A stretch of 64,000 nucleotides of DNA from Pedobacter jeongneungensis. Lineage in GTDB: Bacteria > Bacteroidota > Bacteroidia > Sphingobacteriales > Sphingobacteriaceae. Below are positions 1-8,713 of the stretch, in pieces. The stretch covers positions 1 to 64,000 of the forward strand of contig NZ_AYMG01000038.1 in the NCBI RefSeq assembly GCF_000633455.1. The letters are read 5' to 3'. Under the pieces are notes generated by a model. That model ran no database searches. It saw nothing but the letters and a program-made list of their open reading frames with translations, and was not told the DNA's origin. Each line of letters starts with the position of its first letter. Positions within the stretch are counted from its first letter, which is position 1. The translations under genes were made by a program, and so were the position numbers.

Positions 1-350
1 CAATGAAGAATCTGTAACCAATGAAACACAAACCGTTAAATTGCACCACTTCCCCTTCGCTGTCATTCTGAATGCAATGAAGAATCTGTAACCAATGAAA
101 CACAAACCGTTAAATTGCACCAATTCCCTTCGCTGTCATTCTGAATGCAATGAAGAATCTGTAACCAATGAAACACAAACCGTTAAATTGCACCACGTCA
201 CCTTCGCTGTCATTCTGAATGCAATGAAGAATCTGCAATTAATGAAACACAAACCGTTAAATTGCACCACGTCACCTTCGCTGTCATTCTGAATGCAATG
301 AAGAATCTGTAACCAATGAAACACAATCCGTCAAATTGCACCACTTCCCT
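1..350. repeat. 74-bp tandem repeat array, four full units and a partial one
   Basis: Units beginning CAATGAAGAATCTG start at 1, 75, 148, 222 and 296, giving periods of 74, 73, 74 and 74 bp. Each unit contains AAATTGCACCAC and ends in GCTGTCATTCTGAATG. The last unit is cut short near 350 and the array probably extends left of the window. Short reading frames across it are repeat artefacts. The unit carries a TGTCATTCTGAATG word that recurs in degenerate form near 553-598, so it may have grown from a palindromic intergenic repeat. Confidence 0.9.
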
Positions 351-424
351 AATTGTGTTTATTAAGAAAACAGTGCTACCAGGTAACGGATTCTTCGTTA
401 CTATTGACAGATTCAAAGGAATTT

Positions 425-519
425 CGTCATTGCGGGGCACGAAGCAATCTTAATGCACACGCTAATAGCGATCGTTGTAAGATTGCTTCGTCGGCTGAAA
501 AAGCCTTCTCGCAATGACG
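425..519. repeat. Palindromic intergenic repeat (REP/BIME-like)
   Basis: CGTCATTGCG at 425-434 is matched by CGCAATGACG at 510-519, and ACGAAGCAATCTT at 439-451 by AAGATTGCTTCGT at 479-491, so the whole element can fold as a long interrupted hairpin. A weaker pair, GTCATTC near 554 and GAATGAC near 592, follows. A similar GGGAATGACG word occurs in the element at 17861-17945. These are seen pairings; membership of one repeat family is inferred. Confidence 0.7.
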
Positions 520-624
520 ATTCTTCGCAGCCTCTCAATTCGATAAATCTCGCTGTCATTCATATTGATTTTTATGATAATTTCCACTCAGAATGACAAA
601 CTTAAGTTATTAATCTATAACAAT

Positions 625-3387
625 TTATTGACCTTTCACCGTAAACACATACTCACCAGAACCGACCTCAACTAACACCTTACCTTCTTTTAATTGTTTA
701 GAAGGAATCGTTTTTCCATTTTGAGTAATTCGCGAGCCCGAAGTTACTGGCAGATAAATGGTTGCGCTTGCATTGGCAGGTATTTCAGTTTTTAACTCAA
801 ATATGCCATTAACCAGTTTCCACTCACTTTTAATAAGTCCATAAAGAGATACATACTCCGCTTTTGCTGCATTTACATCGCCTACCACTTCCGGCCGGAT
901 ATCGATCTGGCGAAAGCCTACAGAATGCGCCGCCGGACGAATTCCGGCTAATCCGCTATAAAACCACTCCATTAAATGCCCAAGCATAAAATGATTGTTG
1001 GATGCATTTTCTGCTCCCTGCCACGATTCGGTAAGTGCAGTAGCGCCTTTGGCCAGCTGATAACCATAACCCGGAACATCGGAGCGGTTGTTCATATTAT
1101 AAATCACATCCGAACGACCAGCATCATCAAGCACACGGAGCAGGTAACGGTAACCGATATCGCCCGCTGTTAAGGTATTGTTTCTACCTTTAAGCTCTTT
1201 TACCATATTTTCGATCACCGCAGCTTTATTTTCAGGTTCTACCAGTCCCATGTAAACCGACACCGCATTTGCGGTCTGACTCCCGCCTGCATATTGTTTG
1301 GTTTTATCATTAAAAAATGTAGCATTATAGGCTTTTTTCACTTTAATAGCCAGTTCCTGATAAGCGTCGGCTTCGAGGGGTTTGCCTAACAATATGGCTA
1401 TTTTTGCCATCAGTGTCAGGTCGTAATAATAAGTGGCCGTTGCGGTTATACCATTTGGGGTAAGCTGCGAAGGACCAGGTTCTTTAGGCCCAATGTCGTA
1501 CCAGTCGCCTAATCCGTGAGAAAGGATGTGATTCTTTGCTTTGGTTTCCAGATAAGCTAAATACCGTTTCATCATCGGGTAAGCTTCTTCCAGTACATCC
1601 TGATCTCCATACCACTCGTACATGTACCATGGCATAATGATAGCATTGCTTCCCCATTCTGGTGAATCACGAAAAGGGCCACCAAATCTTGCATATTCCG
1701 GAGCAATACTTGTTACGAGTCCTTCAGGGGTTTGTGCATTGATCATATCCCTCACCACTTTTCTGCAGAGGCTGGCAATATCATAATTGTACCGGATAGA
1801 TGGACCTACCAGGTGTGCTTCTTCCAACCAGCCCAGCTTTTCGCGGTGCGGGCAATCGGTAAATACACTCGAAATATTGCTCCGGATGGCCCAATCGATC
1901 AGTTTGTAGGTTTTGTTAAAAAGTTCGTTAGAGCAGGAAAATGTGCCGATGGTGGCGGCTGAATTGCGCGTATGCAAGCCAAAAATTCCGGTTACTACCG
2001 GGAGATGATCTGGATTGGGTTGTCCTTCGGGTACTGCGCCTTCTACCTGTATGTAGCGGAAACCATAGTACATAAACTGTGGTTGCCAGCTTTCTGATCC
2101 ATTACCTTTTAGGGTATATTTAAAGAAAACTGGGGTACCAATGGGTTGTGTAGTTATAGTTCCATCATTCGCCAATAGTTCTGCAGGTTTCATAATCACG
2201 CTATCACCTGCTTTCCCCTTTACAACCAGTTTTGGAATACCTGATGCATTTTGGCCTAAATCATATACCCATATGCCTTTTTGGGGTTGACTGATCTTTT
2301 TTGGCGAAAAGGTATCAAAAATCTTAAGTGGCGTTGCGGTTTGTGAAGTGAGTTGTTCAGGCCCATCAACCACTAGTGCATTTTTCCAGGTTGTATCATT
2401 AAAGCCGGGCATTTTCCAACCTGTATGTTCAAGCAAAGCATTGTAATCTTCTCCTCCATAAATACTGGAATAGGTTACCGGGCCAGGTGTGGTTTTCCAT
2501 GAACTATCGCTGATGATGTTCTGTGTTGAGCCATCAGAATATTCCAGAACAGTACGTAAAATCATTTTTGGATAGCCGTAGGCTATTGTGAGTTTATGAT
2601 AACGTTCACTAGGGATATAATAAAAACCATTTCCGAGCATCATCCCGAATACATTATTACCTTGTTTTAATGCTTTTGTGATATCAAAAGTGACATAAAG
2701 TGCGTGTTTTTCGTATTCTACCCATCCAGCATCCAGAAAGTGATCTCCAACCTTTTGCCCATTTAAACTCAGCTCAAAATGACCCAGGCCAGCCACATAA
2801 ACTGTAGCCCTTTTTATTGTTTTTTTAACCGCAAATTCCTTTCTAAATATCGGAAGTACCTTATTCTTAACGGGATTGTTATCTCCCTGAGCGGGAAGAA
2901 AACGCTCCTTTTCAGCGAGGCGTTCATAAGCAATCCAGCTGGCACCGTTCCAGTTGCCTAAGACGCCCATTTGCCATTTAGCCGGTACAGACCAGGATGA
3001 GGTGTTTTTGTGGTTATCCCACACCATTACTTTCCAAAAATAAACCTTTGCAGGCTGAAGTTTAGCGCCAGTGTATTGGATCTGAATGGAAGCATCCGAA
3101 ACCTTTTTTTTACTGTCCCACACGTTACCAATATTTTTTGCAAGCGATTCTGCATTATCAGCAACCAAAATACGGTAAGCTGACTGCATCACGTTTTGTT
3201 GTTGCGAACATAATTGCCAGCTCAGTCGTGGATTTAGCGTTTCAATTCCGGGCGGATTTTCACGGTACTCGCACTTTAATGCGGTTACCTTTACCTGCGA
3301 GTAAAGCTGGGTAAACATACAGGTTAATCCAAATGCGATCAGTAGTTTTTTAGTGGCAGCAGTTATACAGGTTTTGGTTTGTCTCAT
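625..3387 (-). CDS. Alpha-L-rhamnosidase, glycoside hydrolase family 78
   Basis: Secreted enzyme predicted to release terminal alpha-L-rhamnose from pectin side chains or plant glycosides. The 920-residue product has a signal peptide ending near YSQ, N-terminal beta-sandwich regions, and a catalytic (alpha/alpha)6 barrel recognised by TDCPHREKLGWLEEAHL near residue 510 and by LTESWQGAENASNNHFMLG further on. These match the acidic catalytic motifs and conserved C-terminal block of GH78. I prefer the Met at 3387, because the nine extra residues from 3414 only lengthen the region before the hydrophobic core. It shares a strand with the GH12 and GH29 genes, although a CAP-domain gene interrupts the group. 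The exact substrate cannot be told from sequence. Confidence 0.9.
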   Translation of the reverse strand: MRQTKTCITAATKKLLIAFGLTCMFTQLYSQVKVTALKCEYRENPPGIETLNPRLSWQLCSQQQNVMQSAYRILVADNAESLAKNIGNVWDSKKKVSDASIQIQYTGAKLQPAKVYFWKVMVWDNHKNTSSWSVPAKWQMGVLGNWNGASWIAYERLAEKERFLPAQGDNNPVKNKVLPIFRKEFAVKKTIKRATVYVAGLGHFELSLNGQKVGDHFLDAGWVEYEKHALYVTFDITKALKQGNNVFGMMLGNGFYYIPSERYHKLTIAYGYPKMILRTVLEYSDGSTQNIISDSSWKTTPGPVTYSSIYGGEDYNALLEHTGWKMPGFNDTTWKNALVVDGPEQLTSQTATPLKIFDTFSPKKISQPQKGIWVYDLGQNASGIPKLVVKGKAGDSVIMKPAELLANDGTITTQPIGTPVFFKYTLKGNGSESWQPQFMYYGFRYIQVEGAVPEGQPNPDHLPVVTGIFGLHTRNSAATIGTFSCSNELFNKTYKLIDWAIRSNISSVFTDCPHREKLGWLEEAHLVGPSIRYNYDIASLCRKVVRDMINAQTPEGLVTSIAPEYARFGGPFRDSPEWGSNAIIMPWYMYEWYGDQDVLEEAYPMMKRYLAYLETKAKNHILSHGLGDWYDIGPKEPGPSQLTPNGITATATYYYDLTLMAKIAILLGKPLEADAYQELAIKVKKAYNATFFNDKTKQYAGGSQTANAVSVYMGLVEPENKAAVIENMVKELKGRNNTLTAGDIGYRYLLRVLDDAGRSDVIYNMNNRSDVPGYGYQLAKGATALTESWQGAENASNNHFMLGHLMEWFYSGLAGIRPAAHSVGFRQIDIRPEVVGDVNAAKAEYVSLYGLIKSEWKLVNGIFELKTEIPANASATIYLPVTSGSRITQNGKTIPSKQLKEGKVLVEVGSGEYVFTVKGQ

Positions 3388-3776
3388 AGTACAAAATGCG
3401 GATAATGATTTCAACCACCTCTTAATAAGAAGGGTTCAATAATTTCCATCCGGCTAAGTTTCAGTTTGGTTAGCAAACGACCATTTGGCTGATCGCTGAC
3501 GCTAAAATTAACCATAAAATATCATCAGAAAATATATGATCTGATAATTCAAATACACAATTTGATTTATGGTCATTCATCAAGAATGCGCAACATGTAC
3601 CACGGCAATTTTCTGCTTCTCATCTCAGCATTTAAGGGTAGCTGAATAATTATGAATTAAGCCGATGCCAGCTTAATTACTGACCCCTTATTAGATAGCT
3701 GACTCTTTTTCTAATAACTTTTATGGTTTTCTGTACGTATCTTAGTAAAGGCCTATGACTTTATTTTAATCATATC
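3388..3776. other. Intergenic region between divergent genes
   Basis: This AT-rich stretch separates the rhamnosidase (leftward) from the CAP-domain lipoprotein (rightward) and should hold both promoters. I see no convincing TAnnTTTG box, repeat or RNA gene in it. Confidence 0.5.
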
Positions 3777-4298
3777 ATGCGCAATCACTATTTTTCTGTA
3801 ATTCATCACAAAACTATAATCTACTTCGCTAGTACAATTATGCTGATGTTCGCCGTAACGATTTCTGCCTGTAAAAAGGAAAATAGTGGAGAGTCTAAAA
3901 CAGATCTCGAGACAGCACTTTTGACCAGATTAAACCAGCTGAGGGAAAAAGGCTGTACCTGCGGAACAGACATTATGCCCCCTGCACGAAAAGTAACCTG
4001 GAATACTGTACTCGAAAAAACTGCAACCTTACATGCTGAAGATATGCTGAACCGGAATTATTTTAGCCACATTACACCCGAAGGCATCCCGGCGATACAG
4101 CGTTCCAGACAACAGGGATACACCGGAATTGAGGTTGGAGAGGTTATCGCGAAAAATTACACCAGTGCAGATGCGGTAATGGCGGGATGGTTAGCCAGCG
4201 AAAGCCACTGCAAAGCGATGATGGATACCACATATAACGAAGTAGGTGCCGGCAAAGCGGGCACCTACTGGGTAATGGATTTAGGTAGAAAAAATTAG
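3777..4298 (+). CDS. CAP-domain (SCP/PR-1-like, YkwD-type) lipoprotein
   Basis: The 173-residue product begins with a long N-terminus and hydrophobic segment ending in the lipobox-like ISAC, so it is probably a lipoprotein anchored in the envelope. From about residue 45 it matches the bacterial CAP fold: a helix with LLTRLNQLREKGC, then LHAEDMLNRNYFSHITPEG, in which the His and Glu of the usual cavity can be seen, and a C-terminal GAGKAGTYWVMDLG strand. Two Cys in KGCTCG are common in Bacteroidota members. The biochemical role of bacterial CAP proteins is largely unsettled. It stands alone, convergent with the GH12 gene 19 bp downstream. Confidence 0.8.
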   Translation: MRNHYFSVIHHKTIIYFASTIMLMFAVTISACKKENSGESKTDLETALLTRLNQLREKGCTCGTDIMPPARKVTWNTVLEKTATLHAEDMLNRNYFSHITPEGIPAIQRSRQQGYTGIEVGEVIAKNYTSADAVMAGWLASESHCKAMMDTTYNEVGAGKAGTYWVMDLGRKN

Positions 4299-4317
4299 TT
4301 CGCCTGTTTTAAATTGG

Positions 4318-5073
4318 TTAATTAAAAGATACGGTATAATTATTTACCTGGTGGTTTCTTCCACCTGCAGTGCTGGTTACCTCAAAACCGAACTGAACAC
4401 GGTCTATTGTCTCATTACCGATCCAGGTCAGGTCGTTTTTGAGGTAATTCATGATATCTTTGATATTCACATCGCCCGAGGTTGAATTACTGGTGCGTAA
4501 AAAAGAAAAAACCTGTTTACCACTCGAACTTACAGGGCCTTTATATACATTCCAGGTATGCCCGCCAACGGTTTTATTAGAAACATTTACCTGGGCCACG
4601 CCGCCCGGGTATGAACTGGCTATAGGACCAACGTTGCCTCTATAGTTCATCCAAAGCATAATCTCGTATTTATCATTGCTTGTCCATACATCATAGTCAG
4701 CACCCCACGATCCGTCGGCAGGTACTGTAACATCATAATGAGAGGTAAGACTGTTCAAACTGCTCAGCACACGTTGTACTTTACGTTCAGAATTGGGATA
4801 AGATTTTATGCCTGAAGTATTTGGGTGGTTAGACCAAATCCCCCAGTTGTTACCGTTATTGGCCCAAATACTCTGGTAACCAGGGTTCGAACCCCACACA
4901 TTATTAAATACGGTGTAAGGTGCATAAGCTTTACTGGTGTAATTGGATGTGCTGTTATCGGAGGTCCAATCGGCTTTTACCTGTCCAGGTTCAGTTGTTG
5001 CAACAGGCTGGTCTTTTTTGCAGGCAGTAAACAAAAGCATGGTTACTGCAACGCTTGTTAAAATTTTTCTCAT
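4318..5073 (-). CDS. GH12 family endoglucanase/xyloglucanase, lipoprotein
   Basis: Predicted beta-1,4-glucan or xyloglucan hydrolase. The 251-residue protein starts with a lipoprotein signal, MLLFTACKKD. The two GH12 catalytic glutamates are recognisable: one in DKYEIMLWMNYRG near residue 136 (nucleophile) and one in VQFGFEVTSTAGG near residue 229 (acid/base). The NVGPI segment after the first is also typical. I chose the Met at 5073 over 5139 because a good Bacteroidota promoter at 5111-5136 places the transcript start downstream of 5139, and because the lipobox then sits at normal distance. It lies between the CAP lipoprotein and the fucosidase. Confidence 0.85.
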   Translation of the reverse strand: MRKILTSVAVTMLLFTACKKDQPVATTEPGQVKADWTSDNSTSNYTSKAYAPYTVFNNVWGSNPGYQSIWANNGNNWGIWSNHPNTSGIKSYPNSERKVQRVLSSLNSLTSHYDVTVPADGSWGADYDVWTSNDKYEIMLWMNYRGNVGPIASSYPGGVAQVNVSNKTVGGHTWNVYKGPVSSSGKQVFSFLRTSNSTSGDVNIKDIMNYLKNDLTWIGNETIDRVQFGFEVTSTAGGRNHQVNNYTVSFN

Positions 5074-5110
5074 AAAATGGGTTAGAATTTGGCTAGTAAT
5101 TTTTCCTACC

Positions 5111-5136
5111 CAAATGTATTTACAAAACGACAGCAA
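5111..5136 (-). promoter_or_regulatory. Bacteroidota-type promoter of the GH12 gene
   Basis: On the minus strand TACATTTG (complement of 5111-5118) fits the -7 consensus TAnnTTTG, and a TTG at 5136-5134 lies about 15-18 bp upstream as a -33 element. Transcription would start near 5104, about 30 nt before the ATG at 5073. Confidence 0.55.
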
Positions 5137-5439
5137 CATAGGTATGCTTTGTTTACATTTAGGGGTTTAATTGTTAAGTTAAACCCCATTAATTCTAATC
5201 TATAGTGGATAAATTGTTGTTTGTAAAAACGGCATCGTTTTGTCAACATTAATTTGCCGTAATGCTACCCCAATAAAAAAGCGGTCAGTCGAAAGAAATA
5301 AGTGACTTTATTAGTGATTGATTTCCTTCCTAAAGAAAAATTGCAGGTGACATCACAGATAAAAAAAACAGATCCCGATTACTGAATATATGGTTGCCAT
5401 GCCTTGCCCATGATTGCTATGAGATTAATGTTTTTGAAC

Positions 5440-6957
5440 CTATTTTTTAAATTCTATTTTGAAACCTGTTACTGCCCATGCAGGATAATCAGCTGGTTTC
5501 TTAATCACCAGGGCATCGTTTTCCTGCGTCCAGTTTATTTTCTCTTTACTACCAAGAAGTGTAACCGAGGCTATTCCTTTATCCAGATATTTCGATTTTG
5601 CCCCAAGCAGTGTCATTTTTATATCGCCCTTTGGAACATTTAAACAGAAAGCAAAAAGATTTTTATCCTTTTTTGTATACCTGATATCTGTTGATTGGTA
5701 TTCACGGGTATCTGTTAAGCCCCCGAAATGACCCTTTTTCTGATTTGATTTAATGGTAGACGGCCCTTCTCCATATACTTTCCACGGCCTGGTGGCATAA
5801 ATACCTTCTCCGTTCAGTTTGGTCCATTCCCCGATTTCAGTAACAATTTTAATTACATCAGGCTCAAGGTCACCCTCTGGAGTTTGCACCACATTGATGA
5901 GCAGATTGCCGTTTTTACTGACGATATCTATCAAAAGCTGGGCAATTTCATTCGCACTTTTGTACCGCTGCCCTGTTCTATAGTACCAGTCTCCTATCGA
6001 AGTATCAGTTTGCCAGGGAAAAGGGCTTATCGAATCAAGCACGCCGCGTTCCACATCCTGCGCCCATTTTCCTTCAGATGCTTCCTTGGGTGTATATACG
6101 GCTTCAAGTCTGCCTTTATTTTTTGCAATATCCTGGTTATAATAATGGGCCACCATTTCTCTTCCAATATTTCCAAAAGGTAGCATGCTGTCCGAATAAA
6201 GCAGATCTGGATGATAGTTATCGATCAGTTCATTCACATTCTTTAACCATTGATTGTGCCATACCGGATTATTGGTCAGCCAATTTTTAATATTAGCCGA
6301 ATCAGCCGGTAAATGGTAAAGATCCGAATATTGAGGATCACGGCCATCGTAAGGAACACCAGCAAATTGCCCGGTTTTATCCGCACCATGACTAGTTTGA
6401 AACCAGTTAAAACTGGCTGCCAGATGCTCAGAAACACCAAAACGAAGGCCTTCTTTCTTTGCAGCTTTCTGCCATAAACCAACAACATCTTTATGTGGAC
6501 CCATATTTACCGAATTCCACTTATGGATTTTGGAGTTCCACAGGAAGAAATTATCATGGTGCGAACCCATGGTTACAAAATACCTGGCACCGGCTTTCTT
6601 ATATAATGCCATCAATTGTTCCGGATTCCATTTCTCTGCTTTCCAGAGCGGAATAAGATCCTTATAACCAAATTTAGAAGGCGTTCCATATTTTGCAACA
6701 TGGTATTTATTCTGTTCGCTGCCCTGGATATACATATTTTTCGCATACCAATCGCCTTGCCTTGGAACAGCCTGAGGGCCCCAATGCGACCAGATACCAA
6801 ATTTAGCATCACGGAACCATTCAGGATACTTATATTGTTTCAACGACTCATCTGTAGGCTTAAAAAATGCATTTTCAGCCTTTTTATTATGCTGTTGTGC
6901 CTTTACGTTAAGCATCAGGAAGGAAGTTATAAGACTTAATAATAATGTTTTTCTCAT
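5440..6957 (-). CDS. Alpha-L-fucosidase, glycoside hydrolase family 29
   Basis: Secreted retaining exo-fucosidase, 505 residues, with signal peptide LITSFLMLNVKAQ. The (beta/alpha)8 catalytic domain is marked by YPEWFRDAKFGIWSHWGPQ, RYFVTMGSHHDNFFLW and GLRFGVSEHLAASFNW. The nucleophile region is DLLYSDSMLPFGN, with the Asp near residue 251, and a C-terminal beta-sandwich follows. LLINVVQTPEGDL matches the usual LLLNVGP block. It is divergent from an AraC regulator at 7138, separated by 180 bp, so that regulator is the likely controller. With the rhamnosidase and GH12 enzyme it suggests attack on pectin or xyloglucan side chains. Confidence 0.9.
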   Translation of the reverse strand: MRKTLLLSLITSFLMLNVKAQQHNKKAENAFFKPTDESLKQYKYPEWFRDAKFGIWSHWGPQAVPRQGDWYAKNMYIQGSEQNKYHVAKYGTPSKFGYKDLIPLWKAEKWNPEQLMALYKKAGARYFVTMGSHHDNFFLWNSKIHKWNSVNMGPHKDVVGLWQKAAKKEGLRFGVSEHLAASFNWFQTSHGADKTGQFAGVPYDGRDPQYSDLYHLPADSANIKNWLTNNPVWHNQWLKNVNELIDNYHPDLLYSDSMLPFGNIGREMVAHYYNQDIAKNKGRLEAVYTPKEASEGKWAQDVERGVLDSISPFPWQTDTSIGDWYYRTGQRYKSANEIAQLLIDIVSKNGNLLINVVQTPEGDLEPDVIKIVTEIGEWTKLNGEGIYATRPWKVYGEGPSTIKSNQKKGHFGGLTDTREYQSTDIRYTKKDKNLFAFCLNVPKGDIKMTLLGAKSKYLDKGIASVTLLGSKEKINWTQENDALVIKKPADYPAWAVTGFKIEFKK

Positions 6958-7137
6958 TTTATGATGCTTTAAATAATCTTAAAATACAAGATATCTCCAG
7001 GTACGGCCGACAGCATATGGGAGGTCGGAATTATTACCCGGCTATATATTTGGTTATTATGACCAAAAATAGAGATCTTAACCGATGTATTTTTGAATAA
7101 ATTAGACTATTTGTTGTAAAAATCCGACATTTAAAAA

Positions 7138-8025
7138 ATGATTAAAAGAGTATTACAGAACACTTTTTCTCTGCTGAATGTAGACTATGTAAAACTAACG
7201 TACAAATGGGATTACCGAAATGTAATCAGTCCTTATTACCGTATATACTATATAGATGATGGAGCAGGTGAAGTATCTGACCAGGTTAATTCTTTAAAGC
7301 TCGAGCCAGGTTACCTTTATATTATACCTAGTTTCACACTTTGCAGTTTACGCTGCAGTGGCCATTTAAGCCAATATTTTATTCAGTTTTTCGAAGAATC
7401 TGCAGATGGGGTTTCGCTTTTTGCCAGAAGCCGGATGGTTTCGAAAATCAAGGCAACACAGATGGACATTGATCTTTTCAAACGTCTGCTCGAAATCAAT
7501 CCTGGCAGGGGTATCAATAGGTCTGATGACCCCAAAATATATGAAAAGAATATTTTTTATAAGGAATACCAGGAATTAAACAACAGGCAGAACTTAGCCA
7601 CTTACATCGAAACCCAGGGTATATTGCTTCAGCTAATGGGTCGTTTCCTAAATTCTCAGCAGCATCTTGAACAGGGAATCCAGCATGCACCACTAAAAAT
7701 CGCTGAAACGATAGGGCATATTTTGGTCAACCTGCATCAGGAATTATCTGTGAGCGCACTTGCTGCCCGTATCAATCAGCATCCCGATTATTTCTCACGT
7801 CAGTTTAAAATTTTTACCGGAGAGCGCCCGGTAAATTATATACTTGGCAAACGGATAGAGCGTGCCCAATATTTATTGGCCACAAGCCAGTTGGCTTATT
7901 CAGAAATTGCAGTCCAGACAGGATTTGATTCCCTTTCTTATTTTTCAAAATCTTTTAAGAAAATTACAGGCATGTCTCCACGTGTATATAAAAAACAGGT
8001 ATATTTAGTTGGATTCGCGATGTAA
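7138..8025 (+). CDS. AraC-family transcriptional regulator, probable controller of the fucosidase
   Basis: The 295-residue protein has an N-terminal sugar- or ligand-sensing region of about 170 residues (YYRIYYIDDGAGEV, then LEPGYLYIIPSFTLC, a cupin-like pattern) and a C-terminal double helix-turn-helix from about residue 190. LSVSALAARINQHPDYFSRQF and AVQTGFDSLSYFSKSFKKITG are the two typical AraC helices. The gene is divergent from the GH29 fucosidase with a shared 180-bp intergenic region. The inducer is unknown; a fucose- or rhamnose-containing sugar is a reasonable inference from context only. Confidence 0.85.
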   Translation: MIKRVLQNTFSLLNVDYVKLTYKWDYRNVISPYYRIYYIDDGAGEVSDQVNSLKLEPGYLYIIPSFTLCSLRCSGHLSQYFIQFFEESADGVSLFARSRMVSKIKATQMDIDLFKRLLEINPGRGINRSDDPKIYEKNIFYKEYQELNNRQNLATYIETQGILLQLMGRFLNSQQHLEQGIQHAPLKIAETIGHILVNLHQELSVSALAARINQHPDYFSRQFKIFTGERPVNYILGKRIERAQYLLATSQLAYSEIAVQTGFDSLSYFSKSFKKITGMSPRVYKKQVYLVGFAM

Positions 8026-8060
8026 CGAAACGCTTACCCATTATGAATAGCTGACTGGCT

Positions 8061-8141
8061 ATGTTTAAGGAAAAATTCAATTTTCATGATGTACAACATC
8101 GAACCGCTGAAATGACAGCGTATGATGAACCAGGAAGATGA
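8061..8141 (+). pseudogene. Relic of a serine recombinase C-terminus
   Basis: The short frame reads MFKEKFNFHDVQHRTAEMT and onward for 26 codons. It aligns with the relic at 39731 (MLPEKFDFESLQHRTALVS) and, more distantly, with the end of the recombinase at 60834 (CLFPEKMEYDGERYRTLLV). At DNA level 8071-8108 and 39741-39778 share most of 38 bases, including 17 identical bases TACAACATCGAACCGCT. Only a fossil of the C-terminal coding end remains; nothing upstream is recognisable. Confidence 0.5.
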
Positions 8142-8224
8142 TGGCCAGCATATTACTACCCTCACCTAAATGGTAATCAAGCGCCAATATTTGATCAGCA
8201 GAGTCCCGACCAGCCCTATAACTT

Positions 8225-8440
8225 TCAGAATTTTGCGCCATACTGGTCTGTATAATTAATTTTCACCTTTTCACGTTCGATCTGAAAATCTGCATCAATC
8301 TCCTCAACCATAGTTTTGATATCCGAAAAACTTGCCCCATGCGATATCACCACGGTGATCTCATTCTCGCCTACTTCTAAAACTTCGGCAATGCGGTGTG
8401 CGAACACCTGACGCTTTAAGATCTCCTTTAGTTTTTTCAT
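8225..8440 (-). CDS. Small hypothetical protein
   Basis: A 71-residue product from the Met at 8440 (MKKLKEILKRQVFAHRIAEV). A 106-residue version from 8545 is possible, but its N-terminal extension is poor in features. I do not recognise the family. The sequence is charged, with a beta-alpha pattern (EITVVISHGASFSDIKTMV) and no membrane segment or signal. It lies downstream of and on the same strand as arsB, with a 273-bp gap, so co-transcription is uncertain. Confidence 0.45.
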   Translation of the reverse strand: MKKLKEILKRQVFAHRIAEVLEVGENEITVVISHGASFSDIKTMVEEIDADFQIEREKVKINYTDQYGAKF

Positions 8441-8713
8441 ATCTAATACTTTAAGAATTACACAACCGCTTTTTTTACAGTTTGTTTTGGATTTACAAGA
8501 ACCTGCCTGCGCGATTGCCAGGTTTATCGCCAGATTATTCAGCATTTGACGGGACTGGTGGTAGGTCGTAATGGATTGTTAAATATTAAAGCATCTCTAA
8601 AGATGCCAAGGGAGCAATAAATAGATTTTTCACCTATTAAGTTTATGAAGTTCACTATTAAGCGGTCATCATAGCAAACAGGAGTAAGATTTTATGCCAT
8701 CTTCCTATGTCTG

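Noticed and set aside
1..349. CRISPR array
   Set aside because: The repeat is one continuous 74-bp unit with nearly identical content throughout, without distinct spacers and without cas genes in the window.
95..440. Overlapping short frames on both strands in the first 440 bases
   Set aside because: They are produced by the 74-bp tandem repeat, which stays open in several frames, and repeat the same peptide.
4870..4900. GGGTTCGAACCCC, resembling a tRNA T-arm
   Set aside because: It lies inside the GH12 coding region, encodes part of that protein, and has no surrounding cloverleaf.
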